This document shows positions 15,671 through 23,625 of a stretch of DNA of 64,000 bases, piece after piece. Position numbers and translations under genes: made by a program. Positions within the stretch are counted from its first letter, which is position 1; each line of letters begins with the position of its first letter. Below the pieces are notes generated by a model that saw only the letters and a list, made by a program, of their open reading frames with translations, was not told the origin of the DNA and ran no database searches. Origin of the DNA: Butyrivibrio fibrisolvens (GTDB lineage: Bacteria; Bacillota; Clostridia; Lachnospirales; Lachnospiraceae). The stretch lies in contig NZ_CP146964.1 in assembly GCF_037113525.1 (NCBI RefSeq), positions 1-64,000 of the forward strand. The letters run 5' to 3'.

Positions 15671-17415
15671 TCAAAAAACAATACGAGGGCAATTCTAAAA
15701 GAGCTTTGAATATAGTATGGAATGCAGCTGGGCGGTACGATTTCGAACCGCCTTTTTTAGCCTTTTATTCAAATGGTAAACCTGATCATTATTTCAATAT
15801 GATAATAGGTCTTACTATTAAGTGGTTTGAAAGTAGTAAAATAGAGGCTTTTTTTAATAACTACAGTTTTTTAAAAAGGGCGCCGGAACTTGATTCTTAT
15901 ATGTGGCTTGCAATTGAAAACTGCATATATGAAAAAGAAAAGAATGAAAGGCTAATACTTCCACGCCTGCGTCAGGACAGAGCAGAAGAGTTTTTTGAGA
16001 CAGTTAGAAACTATTCCCGTCAGCAGATGGAAATGCAGAGTATTCCTGTCCTTAATCAGGAGGAAGCCAGATGGGCACATGTACTTGGAAAAAAGCCCAC
16101 CCTTCTGACAGAAAAAGAAAAGAGGATTGCTAAAGCTTTATTGGTTTCAGGAGACCTTGATACTGACGGACTTATAAAAGAACTATCACATATACTAAAA
16201 GAATATTTTAATCTTGATATAGAAAAGCTACCAAAAGACAGAAGCAGAAATAAGAAATCATCATTTTATACTCTTTTATCTAAAGCATTGCAAAAAAAGA
16301 ATAAGGAAACAGAAACCCTGTTTGTCAGAAATGGAACAGGAATCGGTAATAGAGAAGGTTCTGTTACGCTTGTTCATGAAGATCTTTTTATTAACAATAC
16401 GGAATATACTAAAAATAGAAAATATATAGAAGACTCATTTGGAAAATGCATCTATTCAGATGAAGAAATGAAGGTTCTTGAAAAAGATGTATGTAATGAA
16501 AATGATGAAGGGTGCCATCTATGGATAACAGATGGTATGTCTGAAACTCTTGCAGATAAAGAAAAAACACTTATCACACAGTCAAGAAATTTCCAGGATC
16601 AGATCAGAAAAAACAGAGTTTATTATGAACAAAGAAGCATGCAGATAAGAGAAAGTATAAAAAATCTTTCTGCAGAGATCAGTACGATCGTCGAAACATA
16701 CTCAAGAAGTCTTCCTCAGGAATGCAAAAGAGGAAAACTTGAAAGTAATAAAGCGTACAGGCTTCCTCTTTTAGGAGACACAAGAGTATTTCTAAATGAA
16801 GGAGATGAGAAGGATTATAAGATAACAGTAGATATATTATTGGACGCGTCCCAGTCGAGAATGAATTATCAGGAAAGCTTAGCTACTGAAGCTTATATTA
16901 TTGCTGAGAGTTTTGAGAAGGCTCACATTCCTGTAAGTATCAGAGCCTTTAGATCGATATGCGGATACACAGTGATCGAAAATCTCAAACAAAGCAGTGA
17001 TAGAAGATGTGACGGTGCGTTTAACTATGTTGCAGCAGGATGGAACAGAGACGGACTTTGCCTTAAAACGATAGACCATTTGTATCTGGATGAGAAGGAT
17101 GATAGTGTTTTGAGATTCCTTTATGTATTAACAGATGCAAGTCCTAATGATTCTATGCCTTTAAAAAGCAGGAAGAATGGCCTCTTTGCAAAAGAGTATG
17201 AAGGAATAGCAGCTGTAGAAGATGCGAGAGAGGCTGTAAAAAAGTTAAGAAATCATGGAATAAGTATAGGCGCCGTATTCTTTGGAGCTTCTATGCATCT
17301 TGATAACGTCAGTGTCATTTATGGCGACGACTATGTAAGGATCCTTAAGATGAGGCAGCTTCCTGAAGCAGTGAGCAGCCTTTTTAGAAGAACGATACAG
17401 AAGAAATGTATCTGA
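15667..17415 (+). CDS. VWA domain protein, partner of the MoxR ATPase
   Basis: The 582-residue protein has a poorly conserved N-terminal helical region (1-370) and a C-terminal von Willebrand A domain with a metal-ion site: DASQS (393-397) gives the DxSxS motif, followed by a conserved threonine region near SLATEAY and LTDASPNDS for the later aspartate. This layout matches the NorD/CobT-like partners of MoxR ATPases. The pair probably forms an ATP-driven complex that activates or inserts metal into a target enzyme. No cobaltochelatase or nitric oxide reductase gene lies nearby, although cobQ starts at the far end of the window. The coding end forms part of the terminator stem at 17388. Confidence 0.8.
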   Translation: MIKKQYEGNSKRALNIVWNAAGRYDFEPPFLAFYSNGKPDHYFNMIIGLTIKWFESSKIEAFFNNYSFLKRAPELDSYMWLAIENCIYEKEKNERLILPRLRQDRAEEFFETVRNYSRQQMEMQSIPVLNQEEARWAHVLGKKPTLLTEKEKRIAKALLVSGDLDTDGLIKELSHILKEYFNLDIEKLPKDRSRNKKSSFYTLLSKALQKKNKETETLFVRNGTGIGNREGSVTLVHEDLFINNTEYTKNRKYIEDSFGKCIYSDEEMKVLEKDVCNENDEGCHLWITDGMSETLADKEKTLITQSRNFQDQIRKNRVYYEQRSMQIRESIKNLSAEISTIVETYSRSLPQECKRGKLESNKAYRLPLLGDTRVFLNEGDEKDYKITVDILLDASQSRMNYQESLATEAYIIAESFEKAHIPVSIRAFRSICGYTVIENLKQSSDRRCDGAFNYVAAGWNRDGLCLKTIDHLYLDEKDDSVLRFLYVLTDASPNDSMPLKSRKNGLFAKEYEGIAAVEDAREAVKKLRNHGISIGAVFFGASMHLDNVSVIYGDDYVRILKMRQLPEAVSSLFRRTIQKKCI

Positions 17416-17446
17416 TAATTGAAATCCTCGTCGTATCGTTCTTTTT
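17388..17446 (+). terminator. Long-loop terminator overlapping the VWA gene end
   Basis: AAGAACGATAC (17388-17398, inside the coding region) pairs with GTATCGTTCTT (17433-17443), followed by more T. The loop is about 34 nt. Confidence 0.55.
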
Positions 17447-17485
17447 TATATGTATAAATCAGATAGACTGATAATAAAGTAAGTA

Positions 17486-17857
17486 TTAAAACTGCTGATT
17501 GATTTCAGAGATCTTTGCACGGGCTTTGGTAGCGGCAGATTGCATGAGATCTTCATTAGACAAGACTTCAGCTTTGATTCCGTGCTGGCGGATAATATTG
17601 CAGGCAGTATCATAATAAGAAACAGGGACTTTAATGTAATAGATATCCCTGTCTATTCTTCCGTTAGGCCCCATATTACGAGGATCCAGATGCGAAGCGC
17701 CGACACCGGGGATGACTTCTTCCTGCTGGTAATGACCGGATGAGATTCCCTTAATGCCGCTTTCTTTAAGAAGGGATTTGATAGCTTTAAAGGTGTGTTT
17801 ATCTTTTTTTCTATAGATTAGCTTCTTGTGTTCGAATAGTGTTTGAAATATGCCCAT
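17486..17857 (-). CDS. Unknown small protein with two-part alpha/beta layout
   Basis: This is a 123-residue soluble protein. Residues 20-35 (HTFKAIKSLLKESGIKG) and 72-97 (YYIKVPVSYYDTACNIIRQHGIKAEVL) look like helix-strand units of a small ferredoxin-like fold, of the sort seen in DUF2007-type signal-transducing proteins. The match is not firm. AAAGGGGGAT precedes the ATG. The gene runs opposite to its neighbours and diverges from metY across a 242-bp gap, which contains a short dyad (GCTATAG/CTATAGC, 18004-18024). Confidence 0.6.
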   Translation of the reverse strand: MGIFQTLFEHKKLIYRKKDKHTFKAIKSLLKESGIKGISSGHYQQEEVIPGVGASHLDPRNMGPNGRIDRDIYYIKVPVSYYDTACNIIRQHGIKAEVLSNEDLMQSAATKARAKISEINQQF

Positions 17858-18099
17858 ATAAGAATCCCCCTTTATTGTATATATTAATTATATGATCTGT
17901 ATTTAAAGATTCAAGGAAATAGTGCTACGCTTTAACAATGTGATGCGATGAAAAAAATATGGACATGCATAGATAATGATGCTATATATATGTAAGGGTC
18001 ATTGCTATAGATTCAGGCTATAGCGTGTTGAGATTTGGGGAACATATTTCATAAAAATGTTTGAGTAAACAATAAAAAATCAGAAAAGAGGATAGTGCA

Positions 18100-19374
18100 G
18101 TGAGAGCAGAAACTAAATGCATTCAGGCAGGTTATGAACCAAAGAATGGCGAATCTCGTCTGATGCCTATTGTACAGTCAACAACATTCAAATATGACAC
18201 TAGTGAGGATATGGGTAAGCTTTTTGACCTTGAGGCAAGCGGATATTTCTATACAAGGCTTCAGAATCCCACTAATGATTACGTTGCAGCCAAGATCGCA
18301 GCATTAGAAGGCGGAACAGCAGCAATGCTTACATCATCAGGTCAGGCAGCAACATTTTTTGCAGTATTTAACCTTGCAGGACAGGGAGATCATGTAATAG
18401 CTTCTTCAACTATCTATGGCGGAAGCTTTAACCTGTTTAATGTTACAATGCGTAGAATGGGAATCGATTTTACTTTTGTTGATCCTGACTGCTCAGATGA
18501 AGAGCTTGAAAATGCATTTAAGCCTAATACAAAGGCAGTATTTGGTGAGACAATTGCCAACCCTGCCCTTAATGTGTTCGATATCGAGCGTTTTGCTAAA
18601 ACAGCGCATGCACACGGCGTTCCGCTTATCATCGACAACACTTTTGCAACACCTATTAACTGTCGTCCTATCGAATGGGGAGCTGATATCGTAACTCATT
18701 CTACTACTAAATATATGGATGGTCATGATGCAACAGTAGGTGGCGCGATCGTAGATTCAGGTAAATTCGACTGGATGGCTCACGCAGATAAGTTCCCAGG
18801 TCTTTGCACTCCTGATGATTCTTATCACGGAATCACATATGCAGATAAGTTTGGAAAAGAAGGTGCATTCATAACAAAGTGTACAGCTCAGCTTATGAGA
18901 GACCTTGGATCCATCCCTTCTCCTATGAACTGCTATATGCTTAATCTTGGACTTGAATCTCTTGCAGTGCGTATGGAAAGACACGTAGCCAACGCTCAAA
19001 AGGTTGCAGAATTCCTTCAGGAAAGCGATAAGGTTGAATGGGTTAATTATCCGGGCCTTCCAGGCAATAAGTACTATGAAAGAGCTAAAAAATATATGCC
19101 AAACGGAACCTGCGGCGTAATATCCTTTGGGGTTAAGGGCGGCAGAAAATCAGCCGAAGAATTTATGAAGCATCTTAAAGTTGCAATGATCGCAACTCAT
19201 GTTGCTGATGCTCATACATGTGTGCTTCATCCTGCATCATCAACACATCGTCAGATGACTGATGAAGAACTTCTTGCAGGCGGCGTAGCACCGGATCTTG
19301 TAAGACTTTCAGTTGGAATTGAAAACGTAAATGATATTATAGAGGATTTGGAACAGGCACTCGGAGCTATCTAA
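18100..19374 (+). CDS. metY: O-acetylhomoserine sulfhydrylase (aminocarboxypropyltransferase)
   Basis: This PLP enzyme makes homocysteine from O-acetylhomoserine and sulfide in methionine synthesis. The 424-residue protein has the Cys/Met-metabolism PLP fold. The Schiff-base lysine is K204 in THSTTKYMDGHD. Other landmarks are the phosphate loop TSSGQAATFF, the NPALNVFDIERFAK stretch and DNTFATP. The length (about 425) fits MetY rather than cystathionine gamma-synthase (about 380). The start is GTG with GAGG 8-9 nt upstream. A ClC gene follows after 17 nt and is probably co-transcribed. I saw no S-box or T-box in the 242-bp upstream gap. Confidence 0.92.
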   Translation: MRAETKCIQAGYEPKNGESRLMPIVQSTTFKYDTSEDMGKLFDLEASGYFYTRLQNPTNDYVAAKIAALEGGTAAMLTSSGQAATFFAVFNLAGQGDHVIASSTIYGGSFNLFNVTMRRMGIDFTFVDPDCSDEELENAFKPNTKAVFGETIANPALNVFDIERFAKTAHAHGVPLIIDNTFATPINCRPIEWGADIVTHSTTKYMDGHDATVGGAIVDSGKFDWMAHADKFPGLCTPDDSYHGITYADKFGKEGAFITKCTAQLMRDLGSIPSPMNCYMLNLGLESLAVRMERHVANAQKVAEFLQESDKVEWVNYPGLPGNKYYERAKKYMPNGTCGVISFGVKGGRKSAEEFMKHLKVAMIATHVADAHTCVLHPASSTHRQMTDEELLAGGVAPDLVRLSVGIENVNDIIEDLEQALGAI

Positions 19375-19391
19375 GCTCAAAGGAGGTTGCT

Positions 19392-20645
19392 GTGCAAATA
19401 ATACCTAATATCAAGGAAAGCGATAATAGTTTTAAGAAGACAGCAATCTCTTTTGCACTTCTTGTTAAATGGATTATCCTTGGACTGGTCATAGGTATTA
19501 TCGTCGGCATGATCGGAACCATGTTTTTCCACATGCTGGCATTTGCAAACTATTTTCGAAGTTCAAATTCATATGTGCTGCTATTTTTACCAATAGCAGG
19601 CGTTATTATTGTGTACCTGTATCATTCCTCTAAGGATTATCATGATACAGGTACTAATCTTATAATCAAAGCGATCACAGAAAACGAAAACATCCCCCTA
19701 TTTAAAGCACCGCTGATAATAATATCTACTTTTCTTACGCATCTGTGCGGCGGATCTGCAGGAAGAGAAGGTGCAGCTCTGCAATTCGGCGGAAGCATTG
19801 GCTATAACATCGGGAAACTATTTAAGCTTGACGAAGACGACAGGAAGATCATGACCATGTCAGGCATGGCTGCAGCTTTCTCGTCTTTATTTGGAACGCC
19901 AATAGCTGCGGCTTTTTTCTCAATAGAATTGTCGAGTGTTGGAGCTATGCATTATGCAGCACTGGTGCCAGCCGTAACAGCAGCCCTTGTAGCAGAGTTC
20001 ATAGCAAGGCACTTTGGAGTTAACTGGAAAGTATTTTTTGTAAAGATTGTTCCCAAAATGACTGCAGAACTTGCCCTAAAGAGCGTTGTTATTGCAATAT
20101 TTGGGGCTTTCATTGGCATAATGTTCTGCCTGACGATAAGATATACCAGAAAAATACTTGATAAGATCTTTAAAAATCCATACATCAAGGTTGTGGGAGG
20201 CGGTCTGATAATCGTAGGATTATCATATGTATTTCGAAGTGGCTATTATAACGGAGTTGGAACAGAAGTAATAGAAATGGCCTTTAATGGTGAATCACCA
20301 TATTGGGCCTTTATTATAAAGATGATATTTACGTCCATAACCCTGGGAGCCGGCTTTAAGGGAGGAGAAATAGTTCCAACCTTATACATAGGAGCAACTT
20401 TTGGAAGACTATGCGCTGTAATATTAGGATTTCCTGATCAGCTTGCGGCATCCCTGGGTATGATCGCAGTATTTTGTAGTGTAACTAACTGTCCGGTGAC
20501 TTCTCTTTTTATAGCTATTAAACTCTTTGGATATGATGGAGCTTTTTATTACATACTGGTAGTTGCAATAAGTTATGCAATATCCGGTTATGACAGCCTA
20601 TACGGAAGTCAGAGGATCAAATATTCTAAATTCAGATATAAATGA
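19392..20645 (+). CDS. ClC family anion channel/transporter
   Basis: ClC proteins move chloride or fluoride across the membrane as channels or proton antiporters. The 417-residue protein has the multi-helix hydrophobic pattern and the family motifs. CGGSAGREGAALQFGG carries the gating glutamate (GREG), and GFKGGEIVPTLYIGATFG corresponds to the GxFxP region. The first selectivity loop reads GTNLI instead of the chloride-type GSGIP. This occurs in distant bacterial branches, so the transported ion is uncertain and fluoride export is possible. The start is GTG 5 nt after AGGAGG. It lies 17 nt behind metY, likely in one operon, and ends 2 bp from the convergent downstream gene. Confidence 0.85.
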   Translation: MQIIPNIKESDNSFKKTAISFALLVKWIILGLVIGIIVGMIGTMFFHMLAFANYFRSSNSYVLLFLPIAGVIIVYLYHSSKDYHDTGTNLIIKAITENENIPLFKAPLIIISTFLTHLCGGSAGREGAALQFGGSIGYNIGKLFKLDEDDRKIMTMSGMAAAFSSLFGTPIAAAFFSIELSSVGAMHYAALVPAVTAALVAEFIARHFGVNWKVFFVKIVPKMTAELALKSVVIAIFGAFIGIMFCLTIRYTRKILDKIFKNPYIKVVGGGLIIVGLSYVFRSGYYNGVGTEVIEMAFNGESPYWAFIIKMIFTSITLGAGFKGGEIVPTLYIGATFGRLCAVILGFPDQLAASLGMIAVFCSVTNCPVTSLFIAIKLFGYDGAFYYILVVAISYAISGYDSLYGSQRIKYSKFRYK

Positions 20646-20647
20646 CA

Positions 20648-21253
20648 TCAAAGCATCTTTACGTATTTGTTGCCTTCAGCATAGAAGCCAACTTTGTTAA
20701 GGTATGCAAGGTGGTCTTTGGAAGGATCGATCATCTGGGCTTTATTTAATCCAAACTTTCTAAGGTGAGTAAAAACATATTTACCAACTGAACAATCTCT
20801 ATATGCAGGAGTGGTATAGTCAAAATACAGATCAAAACAACTGTTATTTATTCTGCCTGCAGTGATTCCAACAGGAACGTCAGCATTGAATACTATAAAA
20901 GCAGTATCTTCGTCTGTAAGATCCTTATATCCAGGGAAGAAATGTTTGATATCATCAAGATACTTTGAAATCAGGTCGCCAAGGACAGCATCTGTTCCCG
21001 GAGCCTTAACAAGTCTGAACTCTACGCTGTTATTGCTAAGCTTACGCATATTGATCAGGTTTATGATGATAAGAGCAACATTCATGACAAGAGTAGGGTA
21101 TGCTCCGATAGCAATAGAATAGATTACTGCAAGTACGCTACCTGCTGTATTGATGATCCTCAGCTTCATAACAGAAGTCATAAGCATTGAAATGACAACA
21201 AGTAAAGATCCTGCATAACCAATAATATCAAAGATAGTGATATTAAATTCCAT
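20648..21253 (-). CDS. YgjV-like membrane protein fused to a GNAT-like domain
   Basis: The 201-residue protein has three short membrane helices at residues about 6-75 (FDIIGYAGSLLVVISMLMTS, INTAGSVLAVIYSIAIG, TLVMNVALIIINLINM) typical of YgjV-type inner-membrane proteins. A soluble domain follows with a GNAT-like core (TAFIVFNADVPVGITAGR, then PAYRDCSVGKYVFTHLRKFGL, then HLAYLNKVGF). The open frame continues upstream to 21385, but that part is ISL3 sequence. The real start is the ATG at 21253 with GGAGG 6-8 nt before it. The insertion sequence begins only 13 bp upstream of the start, so the native promoter is gone and any expression must come from the element. Confidence 0.7.
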   Translation of the reverse strand: MEFNITIFDIIGYAGSLLVVISMLMTSVMKLRIINTAGSVLAVIYSIAIGAYPTLVMNVALIIINLINMRKLSNNSVEFRLVKAPGTDAVLGDLISKYLDDIKHFFPGYKDLTDEDTAFIVFNADVPVGITAGRINNSCFDLYFDYTTPAYRDCSVGKYVFTHLRKFGLNKAQMIDPSKDHLAYLNKVGFYAEGNKYVKML

Positions 21254-21265
21254 TTGACACCTCCA

Positions 21266-22796
21266 GAGGCTTCTGGCATGATGGTGGGTAATATACCAGT
21301 CCTCTAATGTACTTTTACAATTGAAAAACCACCTGTGTTCCTGTAGAGTATTAGCGACCAAACCAAAACTCAAAGGAGTACCCACAGATGGTTTCTGCTA
21401 ATACACTATGCAAAAAATTACTCAATGTCAAGCATGCTGTTGTAGAAGATGCATACTTTTATGATGACAATTATGGTGTAAACCACATACGCATACAGGT
21501 TCGTACTGATAAGTGGCATGAAGATTATTGTCCCTATTGCCATAAGAAATGTTCCCGTTATGATCAACATTCAAGTCAGCCCAGGACATGGCGTGGACTG
21601 GATTGGGGTGCCGTTCTTGTTGAAATTGAAGCAAGGACTCATCGTGTTGCCTGTCCTATACATGGGGTAGTAACAGCTTATACTCCATGGGCATATCCTG
21701 GTAGCGGTTTTACTCGTGACTTTGATTTAACAGTTGGCTGGCTAGCTGTTTACCTGCCACGAAGTGTTGTGTCTGAATATATGCGCGTCGACTGGGAAAC
21801 TGTAGGCCGCTGTATAAACAGGACACTTAATGATATAGAGCCAGAGCGTTCAAAAAGGCTAAACAACCTTGTAAATATAGGTATTGATGAAACAAGTTAT
21901 AAGAAAGGACACAAGTATATAACAGTCATCGTCAACCATGATACAAACACCGTAGTCTGGGCTGCTCAGGGGCACGGAAAGGGCGTGTTAACGCAGTTCT
22001 ATAAACAGCTCACGCCAGAACAGCTCTCTTCTATAAAAATCGTAACCGGTGATGGTGCTAAATGGATCACCGAGTGTGTTAATGAGTTCACTCCCGACTG
22101 TGAGCGCTGCGTAGATCCATTCCATGTAGTCCAGTGGGCAATGGAGGCGCTCGATGAAGTAAGGCGTGATGTATGGCGTGAAGCATATGCTGAGTTCACG
22201 CAACTATCCAAGGAACATCCCAGAAAGAAAGGACGTCCGAAGGAAGATGATCCAACGTCTGCTATGCTAAATGCAGCCAGGGCCAAAGCAGATGCAATAA
22301 AGAATTCTACATATGCACTTGGCAAAGCTCCTGAACACCTTACCGAAAACCAACAGACAAGAATAACTATGATTGCAGAAAACAACAATCGTCTTTACAG
22401 AGCATATCGAATGAAGGAAATGCTTCGTCTCATCTTAAAATTAAAGGATGTCGATGAAGCAGATAAAGCATTAAATCGATGGCTCTGGTGGGCAAGCCAT
22501 AGCAGGATTAAGGCTTTCAAGGAACTGTATCTTAAAATCAAGCGTCATCGTGAACACATTTTAAATGCAATTCGCTTCGGTATGAGCAATGCAAGAATCG
22601 AAGCAACAAACAATAAAATAAAACTGATTATTCGCAAGGCATATGGCTTCCGTAATATCCAAAATATGCTGGATATGGTTTATCTGGTATGCTCGGATTT
22701 GAGGATTCCACTTCCCAACCGAAAAGCGCGAAGTGCATAATCAGTATATTTACTGGGGTTATGTGGAGTTTTACCCACCATCACCCCTAAAGAGCC
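21266..22796 (+). mobile_element. ISL3 family insertion sequence, copy 1
   Basis: A 1531-bp element appears identical to that at 36354-37884. Its imperfect terminal inverted repeats share TGATGGTGGGTAA near each end (left GAGGCTTCTGG..., right GGCTCTTTAGG... read inward). The flanking octamers (CACCTCCA left, TAAAAAAT right) do not match, so no target duplication is present, unlike copy 2. The left end abuts the 5' end of the YgjV-like gene. Confidence 0.85.
21388..22740 (+). CDS. ISL3 family transposase, copy 1
   Basis: The 450-residue transposase begins with the ISL3 zinc-finger (about 49-87: CPYCHKKC, then later CPIHG), then a helix-turn-helix region (about 112-150) and a DDE nuclease core. 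The core includes NIGIDETSYKKGHKY (first Asp), VTGDGAKW and CVDPFHVVQWAMEAL (second Asp region), and a late glutamate in SNARIEATNNKIKLI. AAAGGAGT precedes the ATG. The sequence shows no disruption and the protein is identical to the copy at 36476. The element is therefore probably active or was very recently so. Confidence 0.92.
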   Translation: MVSANTLCKKLLNVKHAVVEDAYFYDDNYGVNHIRIQVRTDKWHEDYCPYCHKKCSRYDQHSSQPRTWRGLDWGAVLVEIEARTHRVACPIHGVVTAYTPWAYPGSGFTRDFDLTVGWLAVYLPRSVVSEYMRVDWETVGRCINRTLNDIEPERSKRLNNLVNIGIDETSYKKGHKYITVIVNHDTNTVVWAAQGHGKGVLTQFYKQLTPEQLSSIKIVTGDGAKWITECVNEFTPDCERCVDPFHVVQWAMEALDEVRRDVWREAYAEFTQLSKEHPRKKGRPKEDDPTSAMLNAARAKADAIKNSTYALGKAPEHLTENQQTRITMIAENNNRLYRAYRMKEMLRLILKLKDVDEADKALNRWLWWASHSRIKAFKELYLKIKRHREHILNAIRFGMSNARIEATNNKIKLIIRKAYGFRNIQNMLDMVYLVCSDLRIPLPNRKARSA

Positions 22797-22822
22797 TAAA
22801 AAATACACTATTTCACCATTAA

Positions 22823-22862
22823 AAGACAGCCCATGTGCGATATTGTTCGCCTGGGCTGTCTT
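22823..22862 (-). terminator. Terminator of the minus-strand gene at 22958
   Basis: AAGACAGCCCA/TGGGCTGTCTT, an 11-bp stem with an 18-nt loop. Read on the minus strand it is followed by TTTTAAT. Confidence 0.7.
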
Positions 22863-22957
22863 GCTATGTTATGAGCTGCATAAAGTGATTGACATACACT
22901 TTGTGCGAGCGCTCTTTCTCTTGTAAAAAAGACCAACAAGAGAAAATAACATTCATA

Positions 22958-23353
22958 TTAAATTGTTGTATCCAGATTAGTTCCGGTAGATTCTTTTTCA
23001 GCAGAGCCATCTGGCTTATAAGTAGAAAGAACTGACTCTAAAACATTGGAAGAGCTCTTTTCATAAGAAGTCTTTGTGGATTCAGCATCCTTTTCAGTCT
23101 TATCAGTTTTGGAAGATGAAGAATCAGACTCAGTTTTCATCTTATTATAGTAAGCAGAAACGAGTTTGCCATAACTGCCGTTCTTTATCTGGCCATAATC
23201 AGACAAAGAGATGCTTGCAGCGATATTTTTATCATCTATATTGAGGGAGCCAAAAAGCGCATTAGCTGTAGCTGATTTTGAACTAAGTGCGGATTGCTGA
23301 CGGTAATTCAGCATACTTGAATTTGCGATACTGCCGATATTTATATTACTCAT
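22958..23353 (-). CDS. Unknown serine- and lysine-rich small protein
   Basis: This 131-residue protein has a well-formed ribosome site (AGGAGGG) and terminator, so it is probably real. Residues 1-70 contain the ordered segment ISLSDYGQIKNGSYGKLVSAYYNKM. I associate similar sequences with small Lachnospiraceae proteins near motility or secretion genes, but I cannot confirm that here. Residues 72-131 are a low-complexity Ser/Lys/Glu/Thr tail. It has no signal peptide or membrane helix. The gene stands alone between copy 1 of the ISL3 element and the divergent ABC exporter. Confidence 0.6.
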   Translation of the reverse strand: MSNINIGSIANSSMLNYRQQSALSSKSATANALFGSLNIDDKNIAASISLSDYGQIKNGSYGKLVSAYYNKMKTESDSSSSKTDKTEKDAESTKTSYEKSSSNVLESVLSTYKPDGSAEKESTGTNLDTTI

Positions 23354-23625
23354 AATGTGCCCTCCTTTGCAGGAAAAACTAAAGCAATCCTTGCTTTTTC
23401 CATATTTTCAATCATTTCATATGAGCTATTTATAAAGAGCTATACTTATCTTACTTATCTATCGGCCGATTATTATAATAACTTAACCCTTTTTTATAAA
23501 AAATATTATTTCTTATAATTATGTGATAGAATGTATGCGATTGGTTAAGGTACAATTGCAAATCAGAATTCATCTGTTTCAGAACACAACCACCATTAAA
23601 TGCAAATATAGTATTGGAGAATAAT

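Noticed and set aside
18000..18099. S-box or T-box riboswitch before metY
   Set aside because: Only a 7-bp stem (18004-18024) is present. The conserved riboswitch motifs and an associated terminator are missing.
21254..21385. N-terminal extension of the YgjV-like protein
   Set aside because: The extra 44 codons are ISL3 left-end sequence read backwards. A GGAGG site fits the ATG at 21253.
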